Shown here: one piece after another, positions 32,395-40,583 of the stretch
How the letters are laid out: the number at the start of each line of letters is the position of its first letter
How positions within the stretch are numbered: the stretch's first letter is position 1
Assembly: GCA_023150095.1 (NCBI GenBank)
Contig: JAKLLO010000059.1
Coordinates: 1-43,278 of the forward strand
From: Zoogloea sp.
Lineage (GTDB): Bacteria; Pseudomonadota; Gammaproteobacteria; Burkholderiales; Rhodocyclaceae
Length of the DNA stretch: 43,278 nucleotides
Direction: 5' to 3'
The notes under the pieces: model-generated
What the model was told of the DNA's origin: nothing
What the model saw: only the letters and a program-made list of their open reading frames with translations
Database searches by the model: none
Made by a program: the position numbers and the translations under genes

Positions 32395-32718
32395 ATGACC
32401 CAGTCTGCACAATTCGACGGCGTTTCCGTCGTCAAGCAAGCCAACGTATATTTCGACGGCAAGTGCGTCAGCCACACCGTCCTGTTCGCCGATGGCAGCA
32501 AGAAGACCGTCGGCGTGATCCTGCCGGCCAGCCTGACCTTCAACACCGGCGCTCCGGAAGTCATGGAAACCGTGGCCGGCGCCTGCCGTTATCGCCTGAA
32601 GGGCGAGACTGAATGGAAGACCTCCGCCGCTGGTGAGAGCTTCAACGTGCCGGGCGACTCCAGCTTCGACATCGAAGTGACGGGCGAGCCCTACCACTAC
32701 GTCTGCTACTTCGGCTGA
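32395..32718 (+). CDS. ppnP: Pyrimidine/purine nucleoside phosphorylase (YaiE/DUF1255 family)
   Basis: 107 residues, a small cupin ([23 protein letters not shown], then [22 protein letters not shown] and the [17 protein letters not shown] end) matching PpnP, which phosphorolyses several nucleosides. ATG at 32395 gives the expected start; the longer upstream frame has no homology. Confidence 0.92.
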   Translation: MTQSAQFDGVSVVKQANVYFDGKCVSHTVLFADGSKKTVGVILPASLTFNTGAPEVMETVAGACRYRLKGETEWKTSAAGESFNVPGDSSFDIEVTGEPYHYVCYFG

Positions 32719-32731
32719 ACGGGAGTCGATC

Positions 32732-33217
32732 ATGCCGTCCTTCGACATCACCTCCGAAGTCGACATGGTTGCCCTGCGTAACGCCGTCGAGGGCGCCAAT
32801 CGCAAGATCACCGGCCGCTACGACTTCAAGGGCAGCGACGCGCGGGTTGAGCAGACCGAAAAGCTGCTCACCCTGCACGGCGACAGCGATTTCCAGCTCG
32901 AACAGATGCTGGCGATCCTGCTGCCCGAGATGACCGCCAAGAAGATCGACGTGCGCTGCCTCAAGCATGGCGACGTGCAGAAGGTGGGCGGCAACAAGGT
33001 CAAGCAGGAGCTCACGGTCCGCGTCGGTATCGAGCAGGAGCAGTCCAAGAAGATCGTCAAGCTCATCAAGGACAGCAAGCTGAAGGTTCAGGCCAGCATC
33101 CAGGGCGAAGCAGTGCGGGTGAGTGGTGCCAAGCGTGACCTCCTGCAAGACTGTATTGCCCTGGTTCGCAAGGAAATTGCGGACTATCCTTTGCAGTACG
33201 GCAACTTCAGGGATTGA
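32732..33217 (+). CDS. YajQ-family nucleotide-binding protein
   Basis: 161 residues, the complete YajQ fold (MPSFDITSEVDMVALRNAVE, GRYDFKGSDA, and the C-terminal YPLQYGNFRD end). Family members bind nucleotides, and some bind cyclic di-GMP and act as effectors with transcription factors. It follows ppnP by 13 bp. Confidence 0.94.
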   Translation: MPSFDITSEVDMVALRNAVEGANRKITGRYDFKGSDARVEQTEKLLTLHGDSDFQLEQMLAILLPEMTAKKIDVRCLKHGDVQKVGGNKVKQELTVRVGIEQEQSKKIVKLIKDSKLKVQASIQGEAVRVSGAKRDLLQDCIALVRKEIADYPLQYGNFRD

Positions 33218-33226
33218 TTTGCAGCC

Positions 33227-33415
33227 ATGAACATCGCTTCGGTCGCCACGACCTCGCAGGTTCAGCCGCAGGACACCGTGTCGCTGGTCATGCTGCGCAA
33301 GCAGCTCGATCTGCAGCAGGCCAATGCAGCCCAGTTGATTGCGACGCTGCCCCAGCCGGCCACCGCGCCGGATCCGACGGCAACAATCGGCGGACGCATC
33401 AACACCTACGCGTGA
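33227..33415 (+). CDS. YjfB-like putative motility protein
   Basis: 62 residues beginning MNIASVATTSQVQPQDTVSL with a helical stretch rich in Q and A (LRKQLDLQQANAAQLIATLP) and ending IGGRINTYA, close in layout to the YjfB putative motility family. It sits nine bases after the YajQ gene and is followed by a strong terminator. No flagellar genes are nearby. Confidence 0.7.
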   Translation: MNIASVATTSQVQPQDTVSLVMLRKQLDLQQANAAQLIATLPQPATAPDPTATIGGRINTYA

Positions 33416-33435
33416 AACGTTCTCGCGGCATAATT

Positions 33436-33465
33436 GAAACCAGCCTCCGGGCTGGTTTCTTTTTT
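33436..33465 (+). terminator. Rho-independent terminator after the argF-to-YjfB gene run
   Basis: GAAACCAGCC (33436-33445) and GGCTGGTTTC (33450-33459) pair perfectly around TCCG, followed by six Ts. It ends the gene run argF to the YjfB-like gene. Confidence 0.95.
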
Positions 33466-33560
33466 GTTGGCCCGTGAAAAAGGGAAGGGTGGTCCGATTT
33501 GGTCGTGCGTCTTCCATCTGTTTTTGTGATGATCGTCAAATGATCGAATCACTTCGGCAA

Positions 33561-34217
33561 ATGAAAATCCGGTGTCCAGCCTTGCTGGGCGTCTTCGTTG
33601 CAGCGCTGGCGAGCGTGCCCGCAGAAGCAACGGATGTGGCGCTGGCCGGCGTTTTTCCGGGCAAGGCGCTGATCGTCGTGAATGGCGGTGCGCCCCGGTC
33701 GGTGGGCGTGGGCACGAACTCGCCTGACGGCGTGCGGGTCATCAGCGTCGATTCCGATGGAGCGACGCTTGAGTTCGACGGCGGGCGGCATCGGCTGGTG
33801 ATCGGTCAGCGGGCGGTGCATGTCAGCGGAGCCGGGGCGGTCGGTCGGGCGCCGAACGTGGTCATCCAGGCCGACAGCGGGGGGCAGTTTCATACACCGG
33901 GTTCGATCAACGGCGCCCAGGTGCGCTTCATTGTGGATACCGGCGCGACCTTCGTCTCCCTCGGGCGCAGTGACGCCCTCAAGGCCGGGATCGATTTCAC
34001 CAAGGGCGAGCCCGCGCTGATGCAGACCGCCAACGGCACCGCGCGGGCCTGGCGGGTCGTGCTGGATACGGTTCGCGTGGGCGACGTGACCCTGCGCAAC
34101 GTCGATGGTGTCGTGCATTCGGGCGAGTTGCCTTTCGCGCTCCTCGGCATGAGTTTTCTCAATCGCATGGAGATGCGGCGGGACGGCCCCGCGCTCCAGC
34201 TGCGTCAGCGTTACTGA
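33561..34217 (+). CDS. Periplasmic clan AA (retroviral-type) aspartic protease
   Basis: About 218 residues with a Sec signal peptide (CPALLGVFVAALASVPAEA), a central beta-rich region and an aspartic-protease domain with the catalytic VDTGATFVSL and the family LLGMSFLNR motif. This matches the TIGR02281-type single-domain proteases, probably active as dimers. ATG at 33561 places the signal peptide at the N-terminus; 33540 and an earlier start at 33474 are possible in frame, and no start has a convincing ribosome-binding site. Substrate unknown. Confidence 0.88.
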   Translation: MKIRCPALLGVFVAALASVPAEATDVALAGVFPGKALIVVNGGAPRSVGVGTNSPDGVRVISVDSDGATLEFDGGRHRLVIGQRAVHVSGAGAVGRAPNVVIQADSGGQFHTPGSINGAQVRFIVDTGATFVSLGRSDALKAGIDFTKGEPALMQTANGTARAWRVVLDTVRVGDVTLRNVDGVVHSGELPFALLGMSFLNRMEMRRDGPALQLRQRY

Positions 34218-34229
34218 TGGTCTGATCTC

Positions 34230-34832
34230 ATGAGTGGTCTGAAATCCCCCCCGCAGTTCTCTGCCGACTGGCTGCGCCACCGCTTTGCCGACGACAAGGG
34301 GTTCGATTCGCCGGAGGAGGAGGGGATTCCGTCCGGCCCGTTGCGTCCGGCTGCAGTGCTGGTGCCCATCGTGCTCCGCGAGCCGGAACCCACGCTGCTC
34401 CTCACCCGCCGCACCGATCATCTGCACCATCACCCGGGGCAGGTGAGCTTTCCGGGCGGGCGTGTCGAGGAGCAGGACACCTCGCCGATAGAAACCGCCC
34501 TGCGCGAAACGGAAGAGGAGATCAGCCTCGCCCGGCGCCATGTCGAGCTGCTCGGCTGCTTGCCTCAATACCGTACCGGCACGGGCTTCGACGTGACGCC
34601 CGTGGTCGGGCTCGTCACGCCGCCCTTCGAACTGTCACCCGATGCCTTCGAGGTCGCCGAGGTGTTCGAGGTGCCGCTGTCGTTTCTCCTCGACGAGGCC
34701 AATCACCACCTGCATCGGGTGGAGGTGCGCGGCAAGCTGCGCGAGTACTACGCCATGCCCTATGGCGATTACTTCATCTGGGGTGCGACGGCAGGGATGA
34801 TCGTCAGTCTGTATCGATTCTTCCACCGTTGA
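34230..34832 (+). CDS. Nudix CoA pyrophosphatase (NudL/YeaB-like)
   Basis: 200 residues with the UPF0035 signature HHHPGQVSFPGGRVEEQD and the Nudix core ALRETEEEIS. Members hydrolyse CoA and its derivatives to phosphopantetheine and 3',5'-ADP. The first acidic position of the Nudix box is Gln here, as it is variable in this subfamily. Follows the protease gene by 12 bp. Confidence 0.92.
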   Translation: MSGLKSPPQFSADWLRHRFADDKGFDSPEEEGIPSGPLRPAAVLVPIVLREPEPTLLLTRRTDHLHHHPGQVSFPGGRVEEQDTSPIETALRETEEEISLARRHVELLGCLPQYRTGTGFDVTPVVGLVTPPFELSPDAFEVAEVFEVPLSFLLDEANHHLHRVEVRGKLREYYAMPYGDYFIWGATAGMIVSLYRFFHR

Positions 34833-34900
34833 GCGAACGGCATTTGTGTTGGGTGCGTTTGGTGGTATCTTGAGCAACCCCCAATAGGCCTGAACTTCGA

Positions 34901-34917
34901 GGGCTTTCAAAAAGCCC
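34901..34917 (+). promoter_or_regulatory. Hairpin immediately upstream of the CobD/CbiB-like gene
   Basis: GGGCTTT (34901-34907) pairs with AAAGCCC (34911-34917) around CAA. No Shine-Dalgarno lies between the stem and the ATG at 34926; GAGGG at the 5' base of the stem (34899-34903) would be brought nearer to the start by folding. Confidence 0.5.
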
Positions 34918-34925
34918 CCCGCCGC

Positions 34926-35852
34926 ATGACCCTGTTTTCGCTGATCGTCGCCCTGCTCATCGAGCAACTTCGTCCGCTCTCCGTCGAGCGTTTCGTCCAG
35001 GCGCCCCTCAAGGCTTTTGCGCGTTTTCTTGAAGACCGTTTCAACGACGGTGAAGCCCGCCACGGTGCCGTGGCGTGGTGGGTCGCGATCCTCTCCGTCT
35101 GTTTCGCCTCGGCGCTGGTTTACTTCGTGCTGTGGAACGTCCATTTCGTCCTGGCGCTGGCCTTCAATGTGGTCGTGCTGTACCTGACGATGGGCTTCCG
35201 GCACGTCAGCCACTATTTCACCGACATCCAGCTGGCGCTACGGATGGGCGAGCTGCCCCGCGCACGACAGCTGATCAGCGAGTGGCGTGGCCGCTCTCAC
35301 GACGAATCCAGCTCCAGCGAAGTCGCCCGGCTGGCCATCGAAGAGGCGCTGATCGCGTCTCACCGCAATGTCTTCGGCGTGATCTTCTGGTTCATTCTCC
35401 TGCCTGGCCCGAGCGGCGCCTTGCTCTATCGCCTGGCGCGCTTCTTCGATCAGGAGTGGGGCTGTCGCAGTGGTGGGCTTGATTTCGGCGACTTCGGCGA
35501 GTTCTCCCGAAAGGCCTGTGCCACCCTCGACTGGCTGCCCGTGCGCCTCTCCGCCGCGGCGTTCTCGATCGTCGGTGACTTCGAAGATGGCGTCTATTGC
35601 TGGCGCGCGCAGGCCAGTCAATGGAAGGACAAGGCTTCCGGTATACTGCTTTCCAGCGGGGGAGGGGCGCTTGGCGTCCGCCTCGGCATGCCGATCTTCG
35701 AATCCGGCGAAGTAGTTGAACGTCCTGAAATGGGAATCGGCGATGATGCGGACGCCGATTTCATGCAAAGCACTATCGGCTTGGTCTGGAGAACGCTTGT
35801 GCTGGTGTTTCTTGTGCTGGCACTGCTGAGCGTGGCAAGGATGGGTTGGTAA
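34926..35852 (+). CDS. CobD/CbiB-family membrane protein
   Basis: 308 residues with four to five membrane segments (near 1-13, 50-90, 150-170, 285-305) and the family features ALLIEQLRPL, RARQLISEWRGR, SEVARLAIEEAL and FILLPGPSGALLYRLA. True CobD/CbiB makes adenosylcobinamide phosphate in cobalamin synthesis. This betaproteobacterial branch is distant, has no cob genes beside it, and an AmpE-like or other role is possible. Confidence 0.85.
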   Translation: MTLFSLIVALLIEQLRPLSVERFVQAPLKAFARFLEDRFNDGEARHGAVAWWVAILSVCFASALVYFVLWNVHFVLALAFNVVVLYLTMGFRHVSHYFTDIQLALRMGELPRARQLISEWRGRSHDESSSSEVARLAIEEALIASHRNVFGVIFWFILLPGPSGALLYRLARFFDQEWGCRSGGLDFGDFGEFSRKACATLDWLPVRLSAAAFSIVGDFEDGVYCWRAQASQWKDKASGILLSSGGGALGVRLGMPIFESGEVVERPEMGIGDDADADFMQSTIGLVWRTLVLVFLVLALLSVARMGW

Positions 35853-35883
35853 TTTCCCGTAGTAATTGAGAGGAGGAATAAAT

Positions 35884-37068
35884 ATGGCTAATCGTGAAGT
35901 TGTGGTTCTGAGCGCTGTCCGTTCTGCCATCGGTGCCTTCGGTGGCGCGCTCGCTGACTTCGATACCAGCGAACTCGCCGGCATCGTGATGAAGGAAGCG
36001 GTTGCCCGCTCCGCCGTTGATCCCCAGCTGATCAACTACGTCACCGTGGGCACCACCATGCCCACCGACTCCCGTTACGCTTACGCTTCCCGCGTCGCCT
36101 CCATCCAGGCCGGCCTGTCGATGGACTCCGTTGCCATGCAGGTCAGCCGCCTGTGTGCCTCCGGCCTCCAGGGCATCGTCACCACCGCCCAGAACATCCT
36201 GCTCGGTGATGCCGATTTCGGTATCGGCGGCGGCGTCGAAGTCATGTCCAAGGCTGCCTACCTGATGCCCGCGCTGCGTTCCGGCGCCCGCATGGGTGAC
36301 ACCAAGGCCATCGACTCCATGGTTGCCGTGCTGACCGATCCGTTCGGCGTTGGCCATATGGGCATCACCGCTGAAAACCTGGCGACCAAGCACAACATCT
36401 CCCGCGAAGAGCAGGATGCGTTTGCCGTCGAGTCCCAGCGTCGCGCTGCCGCTGCCATCGACGAAGGCCGCTTCAAGTCCCAGATCGTTCCCATCGTCAA
36501 GCAGACCCGCAAGGGCGAAGTGGTGTTCGACACCGACGAGCACGTGAAGCGTGGCACGACCATGGAATCGCTGACCAAGATGAAGCCCGCCTTCAAGAAG
36601 GATGGCACCGTCACCGCTGGTAACGCTTCCGGCATCAATGATGGCGCCGCCTTCTTCGTGCTGGCCGATGCCGCCGCCGCTGCCAACGCTGGCTACAAGC
36701 CGATGGCTCGCCTCGTTTCTTACGCCGTTGCCGGCGTGCCGAACGACATCATGGGCGAAGGCCCGATCCCGGCCACCAAGCTGGCGCTCAAGAAGGCTGG
36801 CCTGACCCTCGACCAGATGGACGTCATCGAGTCCAACGAAGCCTTTGCCGCGCAAGCCCTGGCTGTGTCCAAGGTGCTCGGCCTCGATCCGGCCAAGACC
36901 AACCCGAACGGCGGCGCGATCGCCCTCGGTCACCCGGTCGGCTGTTCCGGTGCCTTCATCGCCACCAAGGCGCTCTACGAACTGCAGCGCACCGGCGGTC
37001 GTTACGCCCTGGTGACGATGTGTATCGGCGGTGGTCAGGGTATCGCGACCATTTTCGAACGCGTCTAA
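35884..37068 (+). CDS. Acetyl-CoA acetyltransferase (thiolase)
   Basis: 394 residues. Thiolase signature with acyl-enzyme Cys in SRLCASGLQG, GHPVGCSGA (catalytic His) and CIGGGQG (second Cys). It condenses two acetyl-CoA or cleaves acetoacetyl-CoA; BktB/PhaA-like use in polyhydroxyalkanoate synthesis is plausible but no other pha gene is in the window. AGGAGG eight bases before the ATG at 35884 is a strong ribosome-binding site and sets this start over a TTG at 35866. Confidence 0.96.
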   Translation: MANREVVVLSAVRSAIGAFGGALADFDTSELAGIVMKEAVARSAVDPQLINYVTVGTTMPTDSRYAYASRVASIQAGLSMDSVAMQVSRLCASGLQGIVTTAQNILLGDADFGIGGGVEVMSKAAYLMPALRSGARMGDTKAIDSMVAVLTDPFGVGHMGITAENLATKHNISREEQDAFAVESQRRAAAAIDEGRFKSQIVPIVKQTRKGEVVFDTDEHVKRGTTMESLTKMKPAFKKDGTVTAGNASGINDGAAFFVLADAAAAANAGYKPMARLVSYAVAGVPNDIMGEGPIPATKLALKKAGLTLDQMDVIESNEAFAAQALAVSKVLGLDPAKTNPNGGAIALGHPVGCSGAFIATKALYELQRTGGRYALVTMCIGGGQGIATIFERV

Positions 37069-37091
37069 ACGCTTCGGAATAGCTGCCCTCG

Positions 37092-37115
37092 AGGCCCTGC
37101 CGCAAGGTGGGGCCT
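37092..37115 (+). terminator. Hairpin terminator after the thiolase gene
   Basis: AGGCCCTGCC (37092-37101) and GGTGGGGCCT (37106-37115) pair with two G-T pairs around a GCAA tetraloop, followed by TGTTGTTT. Confidence 0.8.
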
Positions 37116-37155
37116 TGTTGTTTCAAGAAAGTTGTACAAATAGCAAGCAAAATGC

Positions 37156-37185
37156 TTGTCAAGCCATCGGGGTTTCCCATACAAT
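37156..37185 (+). promoter_or_regulatory. Sigma-70 promoter for rpsT
   Basis: TTGTCA (37156-37161) and TACAAT (37180-37185) are separated by 18 bases, each one change from consensus. It lies 38 bp before the rpsT ATG. Confidence 0.8.
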
Positions 37186-37223
37186 CCATGGCTTTACTGC
37201 ATTTCTTTCAGGATTACTAAAAG

Positions 37224-37502
37224 ATGGCCAATTCGGCACAAGCCCGTAAGCGCGCCCGTCAAGCTGTCAAGGCCCGCGCCCTCAACATGAGCCTGCGTTC
37301 GCGTCTGCGCACTGCCATCAAGGCTGTCCGCAAGGCGGTCCTCGGCGGTGACAAGCAAGCTGCTCAGCAAGTGTTCGTCGCTTCCCAGCGCACGATCGAC
37401 AGCATCGCTGACAAGAAGATCATTCACAAGAACAAGGCCGCTCGTCACAAGAGCCGCCTGTCCGCCGCCGTCAAGGCGATGGGCGCAGTTGCTGCTGCTT
37501 AA
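37224..37502 (+). CDS. rpsT: 30S ribosomal protein S20
   Basis: 92 residues, Lys/Arg/Ala-rich, beginning [18 protein letters not shown] with [15 protein letters not shown] and [13 protein letters not shown], typical S20, which binds 16S rRNA early in small-subunit assembly. It has its own promoter and terminator, the usual single-gene arrangement. Confidence 0.98.
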   Translation: MANSAQARKRARQAVKARALNMSLRSRLRTAIKAVRKAVLGGDKQAAQQVFVASQRTIDSIADKKIIHKNKAARHKSRLSAAVKAMGAVAAA

Positions 37503-37540
37503 GTTCGCGTGAGCTTGCTGCCGCCAGGTGCGGCAGTTTG

Positions 37541-37582
37541 CCAAAACAAAAAGGACCGCATTAGCGGTCCTTTTTGTTTTGG
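37541..37582. terminator. Bidirectional terminator after rpsT
   Basis: CCAAAACAAAAAGGACCGC (37541-37559) and GCGGTCCTTTTTGTTTTGG (37564-37582) pair over 19 bp around ATTA, giving T-runs on both strands. Confidence 0.95.
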
Positions 37583-37676
37583 CTACGCCGAACAACCTTC
37601 AACCCCCGGGCGCCTTGCGAAACATCAAACTAGACACTGACGAACGCCAGATGACGCATTTACGCTGGTTTGTCCC

Positions 37677-37706
37677 TTGACACCGCGTTTTTTCGCGCGT
37701 TATATA
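37677..37706 (+). promoter_or_regulatory. Sigma-70 promoter for hupB
   Basis: A perfect TTGACA (37677-37682) and TATATA (37701-37706; or TTATAT at 37700) lie at 17-18 bases. The start codon is about 99 bp downstream. A second weaker AT-rich candidate (TGTATAAC) lies nearer the gene. Confidence 0.8.
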
Positions 37707-37804
37707 ACTGCCACAACTTGGGCGCTCGTGCGAGAGCCGAATATCGCGCCAGCATTCGATGTCAGAGTTTCCTGTTTGTTAAATTGTATAACGAGGGGGC
37801 TGAT

Positions 37805-38077
37805 GTGAACAAATCCGAATTGATTGATCAGATTGCTGAGAGCGCAGATATTCCGAAGGCGACGGCAGGTCGGGCACTCGATGCCACGATCGCCGCAGTC
37901 AAGCAGGCGCTCAAGAAGGGCGGGAGTGTGACCCTCGTCGGGTTCGGCACTTTCCATGTGGGCAAGCGCGCCGCTCGTACCGGACGAAACCCGCGTACCG
38001 GAGCGAGCATCAAGATCAAGTCCGCCAAGATTCCCAAATTTAGGCCTGGCAAAGCACTGAAGGATGCGCTAAACTGA
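37805..38077 (+). CDS. hupB: DNA-binding protein HU
   Basis: 90 residues, the standard HU fold with [44 protein letters not shown] (the DNA-binding arm) and [19 protein letters not shown] start at 37805 is supported by GAGGGGG just upstream and by the exact family N-terminus. HU bends and compacts DNA. Followed by two tRNA genes. Confidence 0.97.
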   Translation: MNKSELIDQIAESADIPKATAGRALDATIAAVKQALKKGGSVTLVGFGTFHVGKRAARTGRNPRTGASIKIKSAKIPKFRPGKALKDALN

Positions 38078-38114
38078 TGGGCTGTTGCTATCGCTGGCTT
38101 TGCAGCGATTGAGC

Positions 38115-38190
38115 GGGTGCTTAGCTCAGTTGGTAGAGCGTCGCCCTTACAAGGCGAATGTCGGCGGTTCGACCCCGTCAGCACCCACCA
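38115..38190 (+). tRNA. tRNA-Val (TAC anticodon)
   Basis: 76 nt cloverleaf: acceptor GGGTGCT/AGCACCC, anticodon stem TCGCC/GGCGA around CTTACAA (anticodon TAC), GGTTCGA in the T-loop and encoded CCA. Confidence 0.97.
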
Positions 38191-38217
38191 TCCAACCCGG
38201 ATGGCCTGCCCAGATTT

Positions 38218-38294
38218 GGAGTGGTAGTTCAGTTGGTTAGAATACCGGCCTGTCACGCCGGGGGTCGCGGGTTCGAGTCCCGTCCACTCCGCCA
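38218..38294 (+). tRNA. tRNA-Asp (GTC anticodon)
   Basis: 77 nt cloverleaf: acceptor GGAGTGG/CCACTCC, anticodon loop CTGTCAC (anticodon GTC), GGTTCGAGTCC T-arm and encoded CCA. It starts 27 bp after tRNA-Val and probably shares its transcript. Confidence 0.97.
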
Positions 38295-38321
38295 TATTTG
38301 TCACTGCCGCAAGGTGTGATG

Positions 38322-38355
38322 AACGAAAAAAGCCACGTGTGTGGCTTTTTTCGTT
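38322..38355 (+). terminator. Terminator after the tRNA pair
   Basis: AACGAAAAAAGCCAC (38322-38336) pairs perfectly with GTGGCTTTTTTCGTT (38341-38355) around GTGT, with T-runs on both strands. Confidence 0.95.
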
Positions 38356-38416
38356 TCGATTTCAAGTCGCTTCGTCGCGTAACTCCCGCATTGTCAGCAG
38401 CCTCCGAGGATTCAGC

Positions 38417-40324
38417 ATGTTTGACGCCGTACGCAACAACAAGAAAATCGTTCAGGTGTTCCTCTTACTGATCACGCTCCCGTTTGCTTTCTGGGGCGTT
38501 GATTCCTATGTGAAAAACGCGGGGCACGGTGGCGAACTGGCGTCGGTTGGTGGTGTGGCGATCACCCCGGCCGAATTCCAGCAGGCGCAACGTGAACAGC
38601 AGGAACGGATGCGCGGTGCGCTCGGCGCAAACTTCAACCCCGCGATGATGGAAACGCCGGAGGCCAAGCGGGCGGTTCTCGACAACCTCGTCAATCAGCG
38701 CCTGCTCGCACTCGACGCAGCGAAGATGCGCCTGCGGGTTCCGGACGAGCGTGTGCGCAGCACCATCGCCGGCATTCCCGCCTTTCAGGAGAACGGGCAT
38801 TTCTCGCTGCCGCGCTACGAGGCGATGCTGAAGGCGCAGGGCATGACCCAGGCAGTCTTTGAATCGCGCCTGCGTCATGATCTGGTGCTGCAACAGGTGC
38901 TGGGTGCAGTGGCGGAGGGCGTGATGGTGCCCCGGGCGTCCACCGAGCAGGTGTTTGCGGTGCAGCTGGAAGAGCGCGTGGTCAGCGAAAGCCGGTTCGC
39001 CGCGCCGCAGTACGTTTCGGCCGTGAAGCTCGCCGATGACGCTGCGCAGAAATACTACGACGCCAACCGCAAGCAGTTCGAGGTGCCGGCCCAGCTGCGT
39101 GCTGAGTACATCGTGTTGAGTCGTGATGCCGTGGCTGATCAGCTGGCGATCACCGATGCCGACATCCGCAAGGAATACGATGCCCACCAGGACAAGTTCC
39201 GCCAGGGCGGCGAGCGTCGGGCCAGTCACATCCTGATCCAGGCCGACAAGGACGCGGCGGCTGATGTGGCCAAGGCTGCGCGGGAGAAGGCGGAAGGCCT
39301 GCTCAAGCAGATCAAGGCCAATCCGGCGGATTTCGAGAAGCTGGCCAAGGCCAACTCGCAGGATCCTGGCTCGGCGGAGAAGGGTGGGGATCTCGGCTTC
39401 TTCGCCCGCGGCTCGATGGTGAAGCCCTTTGAGGATGCCGTCTTCAGCATGTCCAAGGAAGGCGAAGTGTCGGGTGTCGTGCAGTCCGACTTCGGTTTTC
39501 ACATCATCAAGCTCACCGGCGTGAAGGCCGAGAAGGTGCGCGCATTCGATGAAGTGAAGGGTGAGATCGCCGCCGAACTCAAGCGCACCGAGGCTGCCAA
39601 GAAGTTTGCCGAGCTGGTAGAAGGTTTCAGCAACACCGTTTATGAGCAGGCGGACAGCCTCAAGCCGGCGGCAGACAAGTTCAAGCTGGCCATCAAGACG
39701 ACCGACTGGGTTGCTCGTAACGGTAAGTCAGCAGCGCCGTTCGACAACGAGAAGCTGCTGGGTGAACTGTTCTCTGACGACGCGGTAAAAAACAAGCGCA
39801 ACACCAACGCGGTGGATGTGGGCAACGGCATGCTGGTCGCCGCCCGGGTGGCCGAGTTCAAGCCGGCGTCGCTGCAGGCCTTCGAAGAAGTGAAGCCCGC
39901 AATCGAGAAGGGCCTGTCCATCGATGAGGCAGTCAAGCTTGCGGAGAAAGATGGCGAAGCCAAGCTTGCCCAGCTGACCAAGGGCGAAGCGGTCGAGCTC
40001 CAGTGGAGCCCGGCGCGTACCGTCCAGCGCACGATGCAGGGCGTGCCGCCGGAGATCATGCGGGCGGTGTATCGCGCCCCGAGCGACAAGCTGCCTAGCT
40101 ACGTGGGCGTGAAGCTCCCCAACGCCGGTTACTCCCTGTTCCGCATCGAAAAGGTGAGCCGCCCGGCCGCGCCCAGCCAGGATGATCCGCGCCTGGCTGC
40201 CATCAAGCAGCAATACGCCCGCGTGATGGCAGAGCAGGATTTCGGTGCCTACGTGGCCATGCTGCGCAAGCGCTACAACGTCAAGGTGAACACCGAGGCG
40301 CTGGAGGCGGCGAAGGAGCGCTGA
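38417..40324 (+). CDS. ppiD: Periplasmic folding factor PpiD-like (SurA N-term and parvulin domains)
   Basis: 635 residues: an N-terminal membrane anchor (VFLLLITLPFAFWGVDSYV), a SurA/PpiD N-terminal domain (about 35-190), a parvulin domain (about 265-365; ASHILIQADKDA, KGGDLGFFARGSMVKPFEDAVF, SDFGFHIIKL) and a long C-terminal region. It helps outer-membrane proteins fold as they leave the Sec channel. ATG at 38417 (MFDAVRNNKK, with GAGG upstream) is the family start, so a longer frame from 38339 is rejected. Confidence 0.95.
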   Translation: MFDAVRNNKKIVQVFLLLITLPFAFWGVDSYVKNAGHGGELASVGGVAITPAEFQQAQREQQERMRGALGANFNPAMMETPEAKRAVLDNLVNQRLLALDAAKMRLRVPDERVRSTIAGIPAFQENGHFSLPRYEAMLKAQGMTQAVFESRLRHDLVLQQVLGAVAEGVMVPRASTEQVFAVQLEERVVSESRFAAPQYVSAVKLADDAAQKYYDANRKQFEVPAQLRAEYIVLSRDAVADQLAITDADIRKEYDAHQDKFRQGGERRASHILIQADKDAAADVAKAAREKAEGLLKQIKANPADFEKLAKANSQDPGSAEKGGDLGFFARGSMVKPFEDAVFSMSKEGEVSGVVQSDFGFHIIKLTGVKAEKVRAFDEVKGEIAAELKRTEAAKKFAELVEGFSNTVYEQADSLKPAADKFKLAIKTTDWVARNGKSAAPFDNEKLLGELFSDDAVKNKRNTNAVDVGNGMLVAARVAEFKPASLQAFEEVKPAIEKGLSIDEAVKLAEKDGEAKLAQLTKGEAVELQWSPARTVQRTMQGVPPEIMRAVYRAPSDKLPSYVGVKLPNAGYSLFRIEKVSRPAAPSQDDPRLAAIKQQYARVMAEQDFGAYVAMLRKRYNVKVNTEALEAAKER

Positions 40325-40386
40325 TTCAATACCTGTTGCTGGTCTGCCGAGCATCCATCAACAGGCCTCGCACATTACGACAGACG

Positions 40387-40424
40387 ATGCTTGTCGACCT
40401 GATTGGTCGGCAAGCATTTTTTTT
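40387..40424 (+). terminator. Rho-independent terminator after ppiD
   Basis: ATGCTTGTCGACC (40387-40399) pairs with GGTCGGCAAGCAT (40405-40417), one G-T pair, followed by eight Ts. Confidence 0.95.
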
Positions 40425-40505
40425 GGCCGCGAGAACTGCAATAGGCACGAGATCGCCGGGTGGCAGGGATTAACGGCATGCGGGGATGGGGGTTTCTTGC
40501 CGGAC

Positions 40506-40535
40506 AAAAAAAACCTCCTGCCGAGGCAGGAGGTT
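40506..40535 (-). terminator. Rho-independent terminator after the phoX-like gene
   Basis: AACCTCCTGC (40512-40521) and GCAGGAGGTT (40526-40535) pair perfectly around CGAG. On the minus strand a T-run follows at 40506-40513, ending transcription of the phosphatase gene whose stop is 49 bp away. Confidence 0.92.
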
Positions 40536-40583
40536 GAAGATGGTGCGTGCTGTGTTGTGGATCAGTCTTGCATACTGAACACC

